Source of the DNA: Cristatella mucedo
Lineage: Eukaryota; Bryozoa; Phylactolaemata; Cristatellidae
Assembly (NCBI GenBank): GCA_009760855.2
Contig: WPIO01000117.1
Coordinates: 657,501-721,500 of the forward strand
Length of the DNA: 64,000 nt
Direction: 5' to 3'
Below the pieces are notes generated by a model. That model saw only the letters and a list, made by a program, of their open reading frames with translations. It was not told the DNA's origin and ran no database searches. A program made the position numbers and the translations under genes. Below are positions 23,721 to 35,668 of this stretch, piece by piece; position 1 is the first letter of the stretch, and every line of letters starts with the position of its first letter.

Positions 23721-24650
23721 ATTAGCTAATATCGGAGTTATGAAATCCATACAATGGCAGGGGCCGAGGTGAAATCCAAAGCACTGCTGGGTTAGTAATA
23801 AGGGTTTTTACGCGCGGGTAAGATGACGGCTATACCAGGGCTATTCATCGAACGAGTGATTCAATGAATAGATAAATGCACACTTGCAGGTCCATGTCAA
23901 CCTAACAAGACCCTTAGATAGCACCGCTAAATCATGGCCTCTAAAGCGACCGGCTTCAATGCGGGCGTTGACCAGAACGTTATACACTACTGGCTGTACA
24001 TATGCTCTCCCATTAGGAAATCGCAACTATAAAGGGCAGAAATTAAAACTTGAAATAACCTTAATTTTCTTTGACTAGAATAGAATCAACATTTGCAGGC
24101 CGATTCCCAGCGTATGACGTGCTAAATAGCCGGGCGCCAGGTGGCAGCAGCCAAACGTTCAACGTGGACTGCTTTCCTCGTGGCAAATGGCCGCCTCATG
24201 AACCGGATTATTGATCTCAATATTCAAAAAGTTAGGCGATAATAGACTTCTTAGCCATCGCGGGCCCGGTGGCGTAAAATTACGCTATCCCTAGCGATCC
24301 TACTGTTGCCGAACGTCACTCACTTCCGATCCTACCGGCTAGAAAGAGACGTAATACAAAGAGTGTAAGCATAGGGATAGCATGCAAATAACGAATTATT
24401 TGCCCAGGGCAGTCATTTTGCCGAAATCAGGACCGGTCTTGTTCATTTTAGGGCTGAGCTGCTTTTATTTACAGAGTTCGATGAAAAACACTACTCCGCG
24501 GTGGTCTTATTCATTAAAGCTCTTACAGTTGATTTCGGCATACAACTTCCGGTAAAAACATAGGAAAGATCGCGACAGTACGACGGATTGGCTGCAACAT
24601 TCCAAGCTCTCAAAGAATTTCTTGGACTTTCTCGCGTCGCACCTTTGAAT
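23721..24650. other. Unassigned DNA upstream of the nuclease-like gene
   Basis: No recognisable coding frame or repeat. Any promoter for the downstream gene would lie here or just beyond. Confidence 0.35.
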
Positions 24651-24662
24651 TACATATTATAT
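24651..24662 (+). promoter_or_regulatory. Weak TATA-like site upstream of nuclease-like ORF
   Basis: ACATATTATATA lies about 250 bp before the ATG at 24909. In AT-rich DNA this could easily be chance. Confidence 0.2.
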
Positions 24663-24859
24663 ATTCTCCGCCGGCATCAGTGGTTAGCCGTCTCCGTGTC
24701 TTAGGGCAGCCGTACTTTTAAGACTTCTTTTTCGGAGTACGGTTCCTCTCGAATAATTGAGTCTATTGTCAAAACGTGCGCCGAAAAAAGCTGTTTGTTG
24801 GAAACTGAATTCCTTACATTACGCCATAAAACATGTTTATGATCCGCTTTTTCAACTAA

Positions 24860-24875
24860 TTCTTTTACAGGTTCG
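24860..24875 (+). other. Possible 3' splice site
   Basis: A pyrimidine-rich run ending TTTTACAG precedes the ATG at 24909 by about 35 bp. It could be an intron acceptor for an upstream non-coding exon; no donor is identified. Confidence 0.25.
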
Positions 24876-24908
24876 AACGATTCGCTTGCAATTTCCTGGA
24901 TCGAAATC

Positions 24909-26314
24909 ATGCAAATAACCGTTGACATTCCAAGCACGGACGCTGACCTGATTAAACACGTGACTGGTCGGCCCGAACGGGTGTGCGAACTGCTGCGCTT
25001 GGGCTGGATGGCATTCCAAGTCGTGGCTTTCGGTGAAGTCCAACGTTTGCAAAACGAATTAGCAGAGGCCCGTCGCTTACCTGTTGACCCAAATGCCGTG
25101 GAAGCCGCAGCAGCGATCCTCGTGGAGTGCTATCGACGAGATGCGGCCACCGAGGCCGCTCGCGCCAAACAGTGGGTAGAGCGGTGGGAGGAGGATGTCC
25201 AGGAAAAGGAAAGAGTTGAGCACGAAAAAGTCGAGCACACTGTGCGTCAGCTCTACAAGACCAGTTTGGAAGAGAAAGAACAGGTCGAGCACAGGACGCA
25301 CGGGAGAAGCGGTTCACAGAATATCAGCAGCACTCGACTCGAGACGTTCAACTCGCCAAAAAGGAAACCGAAATTGCCTACGCAATCCACATTGATTTTT
25401 TGACACGAGAAAACGAGCGACTGAGTGCAAGATTCGACGAGTTGCAGCGTGGAGCCACTACCGCCAGTATTGCACAACTCCAGAGACAAATACAAGGTCA
25501 GCAACAAGAGATTGCTTTAATGCAGCAAAGCAACGCCAGCAAATGCCGCCAGGGGGGAAACATCGTCTTGAACGTGGTGAAGCGTACGCTCGATTCCTTC
25601 AAGGTGGAAAATCGCGGAAGCGAAAGCATGTCCTGTGACATGTGGGCCCAGAAAGGACCTCTCCTCTTAGTCTTCGAAGCGAAACTCAAGAGAAAGATTA
25701 CTCTAGCCGATTTGGACAAATTTGAACGGGACGTGATCAACTTGCAGAACACGGAACCGTTATGTGGCGCCTTATTCGCATCACTCCGTTCCAAGAAAAT
25801 TCCAAAATTTGGTGAATTTCATGTTGACATCCAATGCAAGATCCCTGTCGTCTACGTTGGCTTTGCGGATGCAAATCAAGCAGAGAAAGAGCTGCCATTC
25901 TTTACACACATGTTGCACAACTTGGCCACCCATTGCCAACTGGACAAGACCGATAAGACGTTGCCCGAAATGTTGAAGAAAATTGACCCCGTCCTGCAAC
26001 TTATAAAAGAGCGAAAAGTCAAGTTCGAAAAAATTAGGATGGAGTACAGTGACCACATGGACACGATGGCGAACTTTTTGAAAGACACCGAACTAGAATT
26101 GCAAGAGTTGGCCCAAATGCTAACCACTATTTTGGGAGACGAACGTGTCCGCGCTCCAGATCCCACAGCAACTTGGCGACGCACAACGCCTGAGACAGTC
26201 GAGCCAGAACCAGCAGTGTCGACCGCATCTTCCCCCAAGCGTCAGAAAATCACCGAGCATATTCAACCACCAAGACCCACTCAGCACGCCGAAACTCTAA
26301 TAGAAAAAGAATGA
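24909..26314 (+). CDS. Coiled-coil plus PD-(D/E)XK nuclease-like protein, split by a frame change
   Basis: The best candidate non-transposon gene. It is read in two overlapping frames: 24909-25403 (ATG, 164 aa) and a second frame open from at least 25238 to the TGA at 26312. The N-terminus is helical and becomes a charged coiled coil with repeated KE-VEH patterns; the second frame starts as a Gln-rich coiled coil. It then has the layout of a PD-(D/E)XK nuclease core: Asp in SCDMW (codon at 25637), then Glu and Lys in FEAKLK (25676 and 25682), on a predicted beta strand LLLVFEAK. A LDKFERDV helix and a CGALFASL strand follow. The C-terminus is Lys/Glu-rich and then Pro/Thr-rich. The layout recalls nuclease-like proteins of large DNA viruses and phages, from memory only. 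A restriction-type or structural role is equally open. The frame change near 25285-25295 may be a lost base, a sequencing error or -1 frameshifting. Confidence 0.6.
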
Positions 26315-26430
26315 ATCGATCAACTTTGCGCCATGTCACGAAGCAGGATTCACACTCAAGACCAATTAAAAAATCGCCCTGCCTCCCCAAGAAATCTGCC
26401 CACGGCCCCATACATGTCGCGGTCGCCACA

Positions 26431-26436
26431 AATAAA
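26431..26436 (+). terminator. Polyadenylation signal after nuclease-like gene
   Basis: AATAAA lies about 117 bp after the stop codon and is followed by a T run. The position suits a short 3' UTR and supports a real transcription unit. Confidence 0.5.
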
Positions 26437-26994
26437 TTTTTTTGAACGGCTTAAATTATATATTGAATAAGGGCATTTGCTCTCCTGTGGCCCAACATAG
26501 TGCTATTCAGGGACATGCAAGCGGCATTTCTTAGGCAAATTAAAAAACCTCGCTTGCTCACATACCTTAAGATGCAAACTAGCGCATGGCTTCCGTTTTC
26601 TACTCTTACACAGACGACTAGGAGCAGCCAAAGTATAGGCCAAGCTTGACCCACCTTCCCATTTCTGCCGTTCTGCTGTCACTTGTTGAATATCGCATCC
26701 CAGCCTTGATAGGTCCACAGGGCGGGCGTCAGCGTGTTCTGGGTGTGAGCTTCGATGCGCTTTTGCTATTCGCTTGCCGATTAAATCCTGCGATTTGTTG
26801 TGCGCCTTTTTTTGCCCCTACCGTTGCCTCTACCCTCCACATCCAGCGAGCCCCCACCGCTCTCAAAACAGGACACAGTGAGAAAGCAGCGGCTTGATAA
26901 TACACAAGCGAACTTAAATGCAGACTTGCTATAGCATTTCATTACCAAAAGCCCTCGTAAGAGCTTTTAAGATTACCAATTATCACCAAGAGCA

Positions 26995-27178
26995 CTCATA
27001 AGAGCTTCCTGCTGATTTAACAGCCACTTTTGTTTAATGAGAGAAGAGCCTTGCCAGCTCCGCTTGTAGTGGCAATAAAGAATTGCCCACCGCAGGATTC
27101 GAACCCACGACATCGGGATCATGGTCGTGAAAAGCAGCCGCCTAACCTAGCGTGCCATCGCGGCCCATACGCTCTAGC
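26995..27178 (-). repeat. SINE-B copy 1 (tRNA-derived)
   Basis: On the minus strand there is an A-box-like TGGCACGCTAGGTTAGG and a perfect B box GGTTCGAATCC, then a body ending in GGCTGTTAAATCAGC. The same order recurs near 48300-48490. The tRNA-like part is a promoter relic; it does not fold as a complete tRNA with an acceptor stem I can confirm. Confidence 0.85.
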
Positions 27179-27809
27179 ACAAACAACGAGGCACGCAAAT
27201 CTTTGCACAACCACGGTTCTTTAAAATTCGTTTCGCGGTTACAAGGTTGTCACTGACTTTATCTTTGAATTTTAAATACAAGTGGCTTAAATGCAAAAAG
27301 CAGGCAGCTGTATTTCCCATGAGCGTAGTCAAATTTGGTGTGAGTTTGCACGCCATCATATCAGCATTTCAATATGTACGACGATTGAAAGCAAACTTAG
27401 TTCGTTCACGGAGGCATCATTTATTGTTAGCACTTCTTGGTCCAGGAATGGGCAGCCTCAATTTTGCCTAGCAAGGTTCATCGATATACAGCAGCGTCTT
27501 AGTGATGTGAGCTTGGCTAAGTTTTGGCTAATGTTTTTACTGGTTAAACTCAGCGTTTTGCTGCAGTCTTTTGATTTATCCGTACCATCGCTTTCAATCC
27601 ACATCGTTTGACGCAACGAACCCCCAACCACTCTGAAAACTGCACAATAACGGGAAATGGCATCGAATTAATAATACAAAAGTGAATTGCAATACAGACT
27701 TGCTGCAGCATTTTGTTACCAAAAATACTTTTTTTAAGAGTGAGCTCGAGTTTGAGTTTGACTCAAGATCTGCCAGCATGCACGAACAGGCTCGAAAATC
27801 TGTGCAAGA

Positions 27810-27905
27810 CAATAATAATTAATCAATAATCAATAATCGATGATAATAAAAAGTGATATAAAAATAAGTAATATTAAAAATTAAAATAAAGATAATAGAT
27901 AATCG
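27810..27905. repeat. AT-rich simple sequence
   Basis: Interrupted AATAAT/ATAAAA units, replacing the SINE-B position in the second duplication unit. Confidence 0.7.
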
Positions 27906-28170
27906 TAGCAAGCAAATAAGTATTTCGATATTCGCTTAAAGGTCGCAAGTTTGTCGTTGACTGTATGTTGGAAATTTAAATAATAAGGCTAAAACGCCAA
28001 AAAATACAGCTGTATTTCTGTCTAAAAAAGTCATCCTTGGTATGAGTGCGTTATAGTATGAGTATAGTACAGTATCTTCGGTATTAGTGCGTCCCGCATT
28101 ATATCAGCATTCCCATATATACGACTATTGAAAGTGATTTTTTAGCTGTTTCATGGGGGCAGCGTCTGTT

Positions 28171-29595
28171 AATTTTTTTGCCCTACCACTCGAACATGCT
28201 TCCTCTTCCTCCGTACCCGATTTCCACAAAGAGAGCAATTACTCGTTAGCCATCGGCAATTCAATCACTTCGGTCCTGTCTCAGTGCGAGACATCTGAGC
28301 AGTGGCATAGAGGGGTAAACGTCATACCGCGAGCCTCTAAAGTAACGTGTCCCTCACGCCAATGTAATCGCCAAGAAAAATCTAGAGTTCCAGTTCCATG
28401 CCGAAAACATACAGCTGTATTTATGCTTTGATCACAACTGACTTTCAAGCACATCACGCTCTCTCAACTCGCTTACAGCCTAGAGATCTGAAATTTGCAT
28501 CGGGGTATTGACATACCTTTTTTCAAATGGAATTACAATAAAAACTCAAGAATTATAGGAAAGCCTAGAGCTCAGAAATTGTAAAGCACAATCCTCTAAA
28601 TTTGATCTGCTAGCACGTCTCCTCTGCCATATGCTTGAAATCCGGATGTTGTGTTACAGGGTGACCTTTTACAAGACGACCACATCGGTCCACTGTAAAA
28701 ACTACCTACGCACCTTAATGTGGCAAATCAAAAGCTCGGTCCTGATTAGATACAGATGCATCATCAAAGTTGCTTTATATATTTGCTACAGCAAGTCTCA
28801 GTTTCTGTAACTTGCCTCTTGTGTAACTGAGATCCAGATGTCAAAGGCCACCTCCCGATAAACCCCGCCAGGCTCAGGAAACGCTGCCGCTCGCTATGCC
28901 GTCGAGCTAGGGTTATACAAACGCCGTCAGGTTAAACCTCTTTTTAATATCGCATTCGCTAAAAGAAAACAGCGGAACTAAACAAGGCTATATAATCTAA
29001 ACTATTATAAAAATATTACAAAAATAAATTGAACCATTCGGGTGCGAGATGGCGCCGCAAGCTCGAACAAACATGTCAGTTAGTCGGCTTCTGCAGTCCC
29101 GCCTTTGCATCGACTCCGATCCAACAGTACGAGCGCACGTCGTCAACAATTCGGCTAGGTGAGTCACTGGTTTGAAAGTCTGGGTCGACATCTGCAACAG
29201 TTGAGAGCTTCCGCCGAAAGACCCCAGTTCACGGTCTCCACGAACACGCTACAGAAGCAACGCCGAATAAACAAACCGTAACGACGAGCATGCTATCTCG
29301 CTCCGCTCAGGCCTTTGGTACTCGTCGCCTTGCATGCGTGGCCGCATCGTTGGAGCACGTCTGCACCCACCCAGATCCATAACTCGGCGAAACCGGAACC
29401 GTCCAACACCACGATTTACTCGGTCAACTTCCTATCTCCAAAAGCCGGTGACCTCTGGCTACCGTACATCCGGCCTTAACCATAGATCAAACACCGGCCC
29501 AGACCGTGAGTCTTACTTCGTTACAGCCGTAGCGCCACAGCCAAGCGAAATGAGCCTGTATACATATGTCAGCCTCCGGGAAAGACACTTCCTCG
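28171..29595. other. Unassigned DNA
   Basis: A stretch at 29046-29133 recurs, diverged, at 32197-32285 and marks an unidentified repeat family. The rest shows no gene or named element. Confidence 0.4.
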
Positions 29596-30840
29596 TGTAG
29601 CGCCTTGGCGGCCTTGGCCTAATTTTAGCACGAACAAGAGCTGTTCGGTGGCGGGCGAAAACTCCTCTGTCCTGGAGCCGTGAGCGAGAGAGGAGCGCCA
29701 GTGCGGTTAGAGAGCAAGAGCTTAAGAGCAAGCCTGGAAGCTCTGAGACCAGTAGTGGCTATTCGGCCTTTCGCATTGGTCTGATATCCGCGTGAGCTGC
29801 TGATTGATTTTGGCTGGTCTGTCAACCTCGGCCACAACTCTGTCCAAATAGAATCGGCTGGAACCTATTCGGCATTCAAGCTGGACAGGGCTGCCCTTCT
29901 AGTGGCCTAGTGACGGTATTAATTCCTTACCGTAATGGACCACGGTGTTGGGCCCAATACCACTTAGCCCTTGCCCCATTGTCTCAGCTAGGTATTTAAG
30001 AGTCGAGCGACGCTCTCTGTTGGTCTTTTGTCCGGCTCCTCTTTCCAGCTTCGCTTGACGCCGTCGGACTCGCTTCTCTGAAAGCGAGGGAGATGGGCGG
30101 CTGTTCGTCGGCAATTGACGGGACAGGATGAGACAGCGCTAGGAGAATTCGGTGGACTCCACCGAATACAGTCGTATCGCGCCCGAGCTAGCCTTTTGTG
30201 TTTCTTTTGTGTTTTGCGAGTGCGTGCTCGCACGTGGTCTCGGCATGAGGATTTTCTGGTGCAAGATAAACGTAGTTGGTGTGGTGGGTGAGATATTCAG
30301 TTGGTTGGGGCTCCTTCGTCTATTTGGGCCGTTCCCCATAGAGACGCAGGTAGCCTAAGTGTGGAGACGTGTTTCCTCCGCAAGAATTATTGGTGTAGTG
30401 CATGGGGTATTTCTGCCGCAAGGTGGAAGCGGAGCCCTAGTTCTCCAGTCAGAGTCCAGGCTCCGGTTCAGGCTCCTAGTCTCATTCGGGTCGTTCCCCG
30501 CACTATACTTAGGTAGCCTAAGTGCGGTGACGTATCCCTTCCGCACGAGTGTTTGTGCTGTTTAGCCCGTGCGAGGAGTGTGGAGATAAAACTGAGTTAG
30601 ACGGGCAGTGACTTTATGCACGTGCGAATAAAGCTCAGTAAAATCCCCAATTTGTGTGTCTCGCTTTCCGATTCACGCCGCGGACTCACGACCACCTTTC
30701 ATAACGGTAAGTAGGTCAGCGTCAGAAACGCTCGTTTCGTGGCGGCCTACTTAGATGCGCACCGAACGGCATTAGGCACTAGATTACGCCGCTAGGTAAG
30801 CGGCAGGTTAAGCCTACTCCGCCGAGCCTTCGGTGTTAAA
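29596..30840 (+). mobile_element. Solo LTR 2
   Basis: A 1,245-bp homologue of solo LTR 1, starting TGTAGCGCC and ending in the decayed GGTGTTAAA. CTCG at 29592-29595 is repeated at 30841-30844, a perfect 4-bp target duplication. TATTTAA is at 29993-29999 and AATAAA at 30627-30632. It is about 214 bp longer than LTR 1, mainly from extra copies of a repeat between about 30290 and 30580. Confidence 0.9.
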
Positions 30841-30844
30841 CTCG

Positions 30845-33127
30845 TGTCTGCTAGAGCCTCATCGCAGGTGGAGCCGTGCTGCCATCACAGCAGCTTTAAC
30901 GTTAAGCTTAGTAGTGGCTGTCGAACAAGCCGTATCCTAAACGCAGTTACAAAACGTCGCGGCTACAAAAGAAGGTTACACAAGTCGGGTGTACACAAGT
31001 CGCGGTTACAATAGTCTGCAGGCTGTGCAATACAAAAATCGCCCGTCTGAAAAGCCCTCGCCGACATGCAGGAGATCCAGTTCAGGGAAGACGTATGCTG
31101 CTGCTCAGGGCGCCGTACTGTCTAGTCGATGTCCTCTCTCGAGGCGTCCGACAGCGTTGGTCCAACGGCTGCAGAGACGAGTCTTGTTAACTGCATATCT
31201 CCAACTCTCCTTTCTGCACGATGTGATCGGAGTCGACGCGATCCTACCCTACAACACAAAACAGACCAAGGGCAGCGTCCACTCTTAACGGCTGGTGCGG
31301 CACAGCACACGAACAGTCCATCAATAACAAATTGGGTTCCGATGGGGCTCGCTCATCTGGGAACCCACTGGGCTGCTGTCTGACACTCTTGCTGCAGTCG
31401 TCGCTGGTTCAACTGCTCGGCATGGTCGTTAAATAGCGATAATGCATGCTATGTGCAGAAGTGGGCTGATGATAATCAGTCTCCGCATAGTTCGTCCTAG
31501 CTGCATTCGTGCAGGTCGAGTTCAGTGGCGGCAACAGGTAGCCTTCGGACCGAACGTCAGGCTGGCTTTCAACAGTTGATTTTCCCGAGCCCTTCAACAT
31601 TGCCATTGCCTGCAACTTATAGCAATGTCGTTATTTCGACCCAAGACTGCCTAGGCAAGCACGCTATGAACTGCAGTTCTTCTCCCTGGCACGCACTTAA
31701 AATGATTATACTTAGCTGCTCTTCTGCGGTTATAACCACAGCCGAAAATTAATGACTCCTACGTACCCGCCAATAAGGAATGCCCAATTGACCGACGTAG
31801 CCCGCTTATCTGACTCAGTTAGTGACGTCAGCACCAAGCAGCAACGGCTGCTACCGGCAGTGTTTTCAAAATACCGCCCAAAACCCCCATGCCTGTACAC
31901 ACATTCAAAAAAAATCACCCACGAAAAACAAAAGGTTGCTAAAAATAGTCGTTACTGCATGCATTGCCAAAATTTTGCCGGGTTCACGGATGCTAGCCTA
32001 TTCCGGTTATGGTGACCTACTATCTATGCCCGTTCTTAATCGTTACGCTGGGCTTGCAGCAACAGTAGTTCAAGGGTGATCGACAAGGTAAATAACACAT
32101 CATATAATACACACGCACGCGCGCCCTACACAAAGGGGGACTAGAAAGGTCTGCAGGGAGGATCCTACACAAAGTAAACTCTAGGGGTGAAAAAACGATG
32201 TGGCAAGCTCGAAAAAACGTGTCAGTAGTTACTCAGTCACTTGGACAATCCCGCCATTGCACCGACTCCGCCCCAAGAGTACACTTAACATTTTATCAAC
32301 CTTGATATTTGCGGTGTATGTTCTATGCATTTGCTACTTGTATGTTATGTGCATAGATAGTGAAATACACGCCTTGCTAAGCTATGCGGTAAGGGGTTTG
32401 GCGTCTTGAGTTAGATCGGTTCACTTGAGCTGTGGTATAGTGTTGTGTGACCGTGTCTCCGGTAGCGGCAGTTCTAGCTGGAGGCTCGCGGAGACAGCAG
32501 GCTCACGTGTGCGGTTAATGAGACTGCTTTACTCCTCTCAATGGGCACATACATGAGAGCTCGATCGATCGCAGCAGACGACACGAAATGTAACCTACAT
32601 TAGTGGTCCAACGCTGCGCTGCAGTCAGCTGTAGCTTCGGCGGCTTAAATATTGGCCGCAGGTGGGGCAGTTGCATTAGTGTCCGGCGCTTAGCTAATTA
32701 CAGCAGAAGGCGCAGGCTCACGCAATAATAGCGACGCTTATAGAACCGATACAGTAATAGCCGGCAGTGATTAGTCCAGCTATTCAATAGATCAGGAGGC
32801 GTACTATGGATCGCAGGCCGGCAAACTGTCGTGCGATAAAGCCTGTTTAGATGAGGTGACTCATGCTTGTTACGAACATAAAGAGCCAAGATATCAGCAC
32901 TACCACAGCAACCCGGCTTTGGGTCATGCTGTTAGTTCCAGCACCCAGATGGTCGGACCCCTAACGCTTGAAGCCTGGCAACTGGAGATGGGCGTTGGTT
33001 AAGAGCCGCCAACAGTCTCCAACAACCCAGGACCAATGACGCCCTTAAAATGATTCAGTGGCGATGATAGCTAATCCTTCGTGAGCTGGAACAAATGTGG
33101 CCGTATGTTTGTGGAAGGCTACAGTTG
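30845..33127. other. Unassigned DNA
   Basis: No recognisable gene. A segment at 32197-32285 matches 29046-29133. Several frames of 60-100 codons overlap on both strands without motifs. Confidence 0.4.
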
Positions 33128-33454
33128 GTCTAGCTCAGGGGTTGGCAACCTTTTGAGACGGAAGAGCCAAAAGTTACTATTTACAAAAATTCCCAGTTTT
33201 TAAAGAGCCATTAAAATTTTTATTTCAATATTATGTATTTGATTAGGATTAGGTATATAAATTTGATTTTTGATTTAAAATAAATTTCTTTAAATAGGAA
33301 ACAATATTTATTCATGTAAAAACATACAAATGTTTCACACAAAACAAATTAAAGTATTTTAGCTAGCTCTGCTCGAATAATAAAATTAGTAATCAATAAT
33401 ATAACTATAATTATTGAATACTAAATATTAACAATAGTTACACCAATGGAGCAT

Positions 33455-34582
33455 TGGCCGTGCATGCCTTAGTACCTCAGGGCTCGGTGCTAGGTCCGGT
33501 TCTTTTCATGGTTTATACTCTCCCTATTGCTGATGTGATTGTCAAGCACAATCTAGGCTTTCACTTCTATGCGGATGACACCCAGTAATGCCTTTGCTTT
33601 GATCCCTCCCAGCCTTCGAGCACCTCCAATTCTCTTAACTCGCTGCATGTATTGATGAAACCGCACATGGATGGCTGCAAATTTTCTAAAACTAAACGAT
33701 GGTAAGACTAATTTACTAGTTATGGGCAAACCCAGTGTGATTCAGAAATTGGAAAGGCTGACGCTCAAAATTGGCTCTGCCAGCATATCTCCTGTTGAAT
33801 CAGCTCGAAATCTAGGTGTCATGTTCCAAAGCGACCTCTCATTAGACGACCATATCAGCTCCACAGTCAAATCTGCCTATTTTTAGCTTCATAATATTGC
33901 TAAAATTCGGGCTTGTTTAGATAAGGATACCACGTCCAAGTTGGTCCATGCATTTGTGACATCCGGTCTCGACTTCTGCAACTCACTGCTTACTAGCCTA
34001 CCAGCATGTGCAATCAGGCGATTGGAGGTGGTGCAAAACTCCACCGCTAGGCTTGTCTGTTGTGAGCGTAGCAGTTGCCACATTACTCCACTTCTCGCCG
34101 ACCTGCAATGGCTACCAGTCAAGCAACGGATTGAGTTCAAGGTTTTGTCGCTCACTTTTAGCTCTGTTCATTCTTTGGCTCCAGCCTATCTCTCTGATAT
34201 ACTTCCCCATCAGGCCAAGCATCGTACCACCGGCTTTTAGGAATCCAACAGTCTACAAATACCTCGTAAAAACCGCAAATCCTTTGGAGACCGTGAATTT
34301 AGTTCGTATGGTCCGAAAGCCTGGACTTCCCTCCCGACCTGCATCAGAACAATCCCTGACCTGACCACATTTAATAAGAACTTAAAAACACACCTATTTA
34401 GGACAGCATTTAGTTGGTCCCTGTGATTCGCATGCTGACGCTGTGCATGCTGCCACTTACCACACTTGCATGCTGACCCTGTGCATGTCACCCCTAACCA
34501 TGTTATTCATTTTATTTGTGTATCAAGTATGATTTTAGTCACCGTTCAATTGCATTTCCCTTTACAGCAAATGTAAAGCGCC

Positions 34583-34621
<39 letters not shown>

Positions 34622-34672
34622 AGTTCTCTGAAGGCGGTTTTTCAAGTGCATTATTATTATTATTATTCTGGA
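33455..34672 (+). mobile_element. L2-like LINE inside hAT element
   Basis: Plus-strand, 5'-truncated at the PQGSVLGP motif (about 33474), so it lacks the endonuclease and RT fingers. It runs through the RT palm, thumb, 3' UTR, hairpin and ATT tail. An internal TAA replaces a codon near 33586 in the YADDTQ region, and other stops are present. Its hairpin carries an expanded (GA)n run at about 34585-34618. The hAT sequence continues on both sides. Confidence 0.85.
34585..34618 (+). repeat. (GA)n expansion in a LINE hairpin
   Basis: The short GAGAGA of the LINE hairpin has grown to about 34 bp of GA repeat in this copy only. Confidence 0.85.
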
Positions 34673-35056
34673 AGACTATTCCATGCGTGAAATATGAGTG
34701 CCTCAACTCGTGGCATTTCTTTTAGAGCTGTCCACTTGTGCAGCGTTACATCAATTATTTTCTAGACCTCCATCTCTTCTAACTTGCACTTGAGCTAAGT
34801 GAACTTATCACTCCACAAATGTTTGGTTTTCAAATCCAACAATTGCATTTGAATCGAACTGCATAAATTCCAAACGGCTCAATGTTGATCTCATTTGTAT
34901 TTGTGTTTAGAGGATTTACTATTAACGCCAGAGTACTTGAGTGTGTTTTGAATTGCTCAAATCTCTCAGCGAATCCATCCTTCATTTCATTTATAGTACT
35001 GCTGAAGTAATTCGTGTCAATAGTTTATTCGCTTTATCGTGATATTGCTTCAGATT

Positions 35057-35599
35057 TTAGAAATGAAGTAATATACCACTCTCTATGTCTTCGACTAAAA
35101 CAAGTAACTTATTTTCGTAAAAAAACACTTCTTCAAGCAAGGCGTAGGCTGGGTTTCCCTTTCCTTTCAGTTTTACATTTAGGTCATTTAGTTTCTTTGT
35201 GATATCCACAATGAAATTGAATTTTTGCAGCCATTTGTCTTCTTTCAATTTGGGATGGACAATGCCTTTTTCATTGAAAAATGTTTTTATTTCACTAAAG
35301 CAAGAAGCAAAAGGTTTCAATACTGTACCCCTAGCAAGCCATCGCCCTTTATTGTGCAGAAGTAGGTCAGAATACTGGCTTTCTATTTCTTCAAGAAATT
35401 CCTTAAACTGGCGATGGTAGAGTGCTTCTGCCAAAATGCTGATAATGATCCGAATGACCAAGTTCATGATCTCAACCATTTCGGTCGAAAATGTTTGGGC
35501 ACTTAGCGCCTCTTGATGAATTATGCAGTGAAACGTTAAAATTTCGTGGTTTATTTTTTGCCTAAGAATTGTTGTTACCACTTTATGTATTCCTGTCAT
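35057..35599 (-). pseudogene. hAT transposase fragment, central to C-terminal
   Basis: A 180-codon frame with HCIIHQEALSAQ, HRQFKEFLEE and the RWLARGTVL segment, the usual order in hAT transposases of the GTF2IRD2/ZBED5-like group (family recalled). It represents the core catalytic region. The next upstream part lies in another frame at 35669-35941. The dimerisation part would lie toward 34680, cut by the LINE. Broken by stops, so probably inactive. Confidence 0.8.
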
Positions 35600-35668
35600 A
35601 CCTCTGGCTCCACCAGTTTCTGTAGAAACGATTTTATTTATATCGATTTCATAGTCTTCCAGGCATTT

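Larger units (their letters stand above)
26640..28170. repeat. Old direct duplication, units of roughly 750 bp
   Basis: Unit 1 (26640-27420) and unit 2 (27430-28170) match in order: the CGA(A/G)CCCCCAACC-type segment at 26850 and 27615, the CAGACTTGCT-(A/G)CAGCATTT segment at about 26920 and 27690, the TACAGCTGTATTTC-like segment at about 27305 and 28000, and the ATATCAGCATT segment at 27357 and 28102. Unit 1 contains SINE-B; unit 2 has an AT-rich block instead. Confidence 0.65.

Noticed and set aside
27067-27175. A possible tRNA gene with a perfect B box
   Set aside because: It repeats in the same context at 48400-48490 with a long non-tRNA body, so it is a SINE head.
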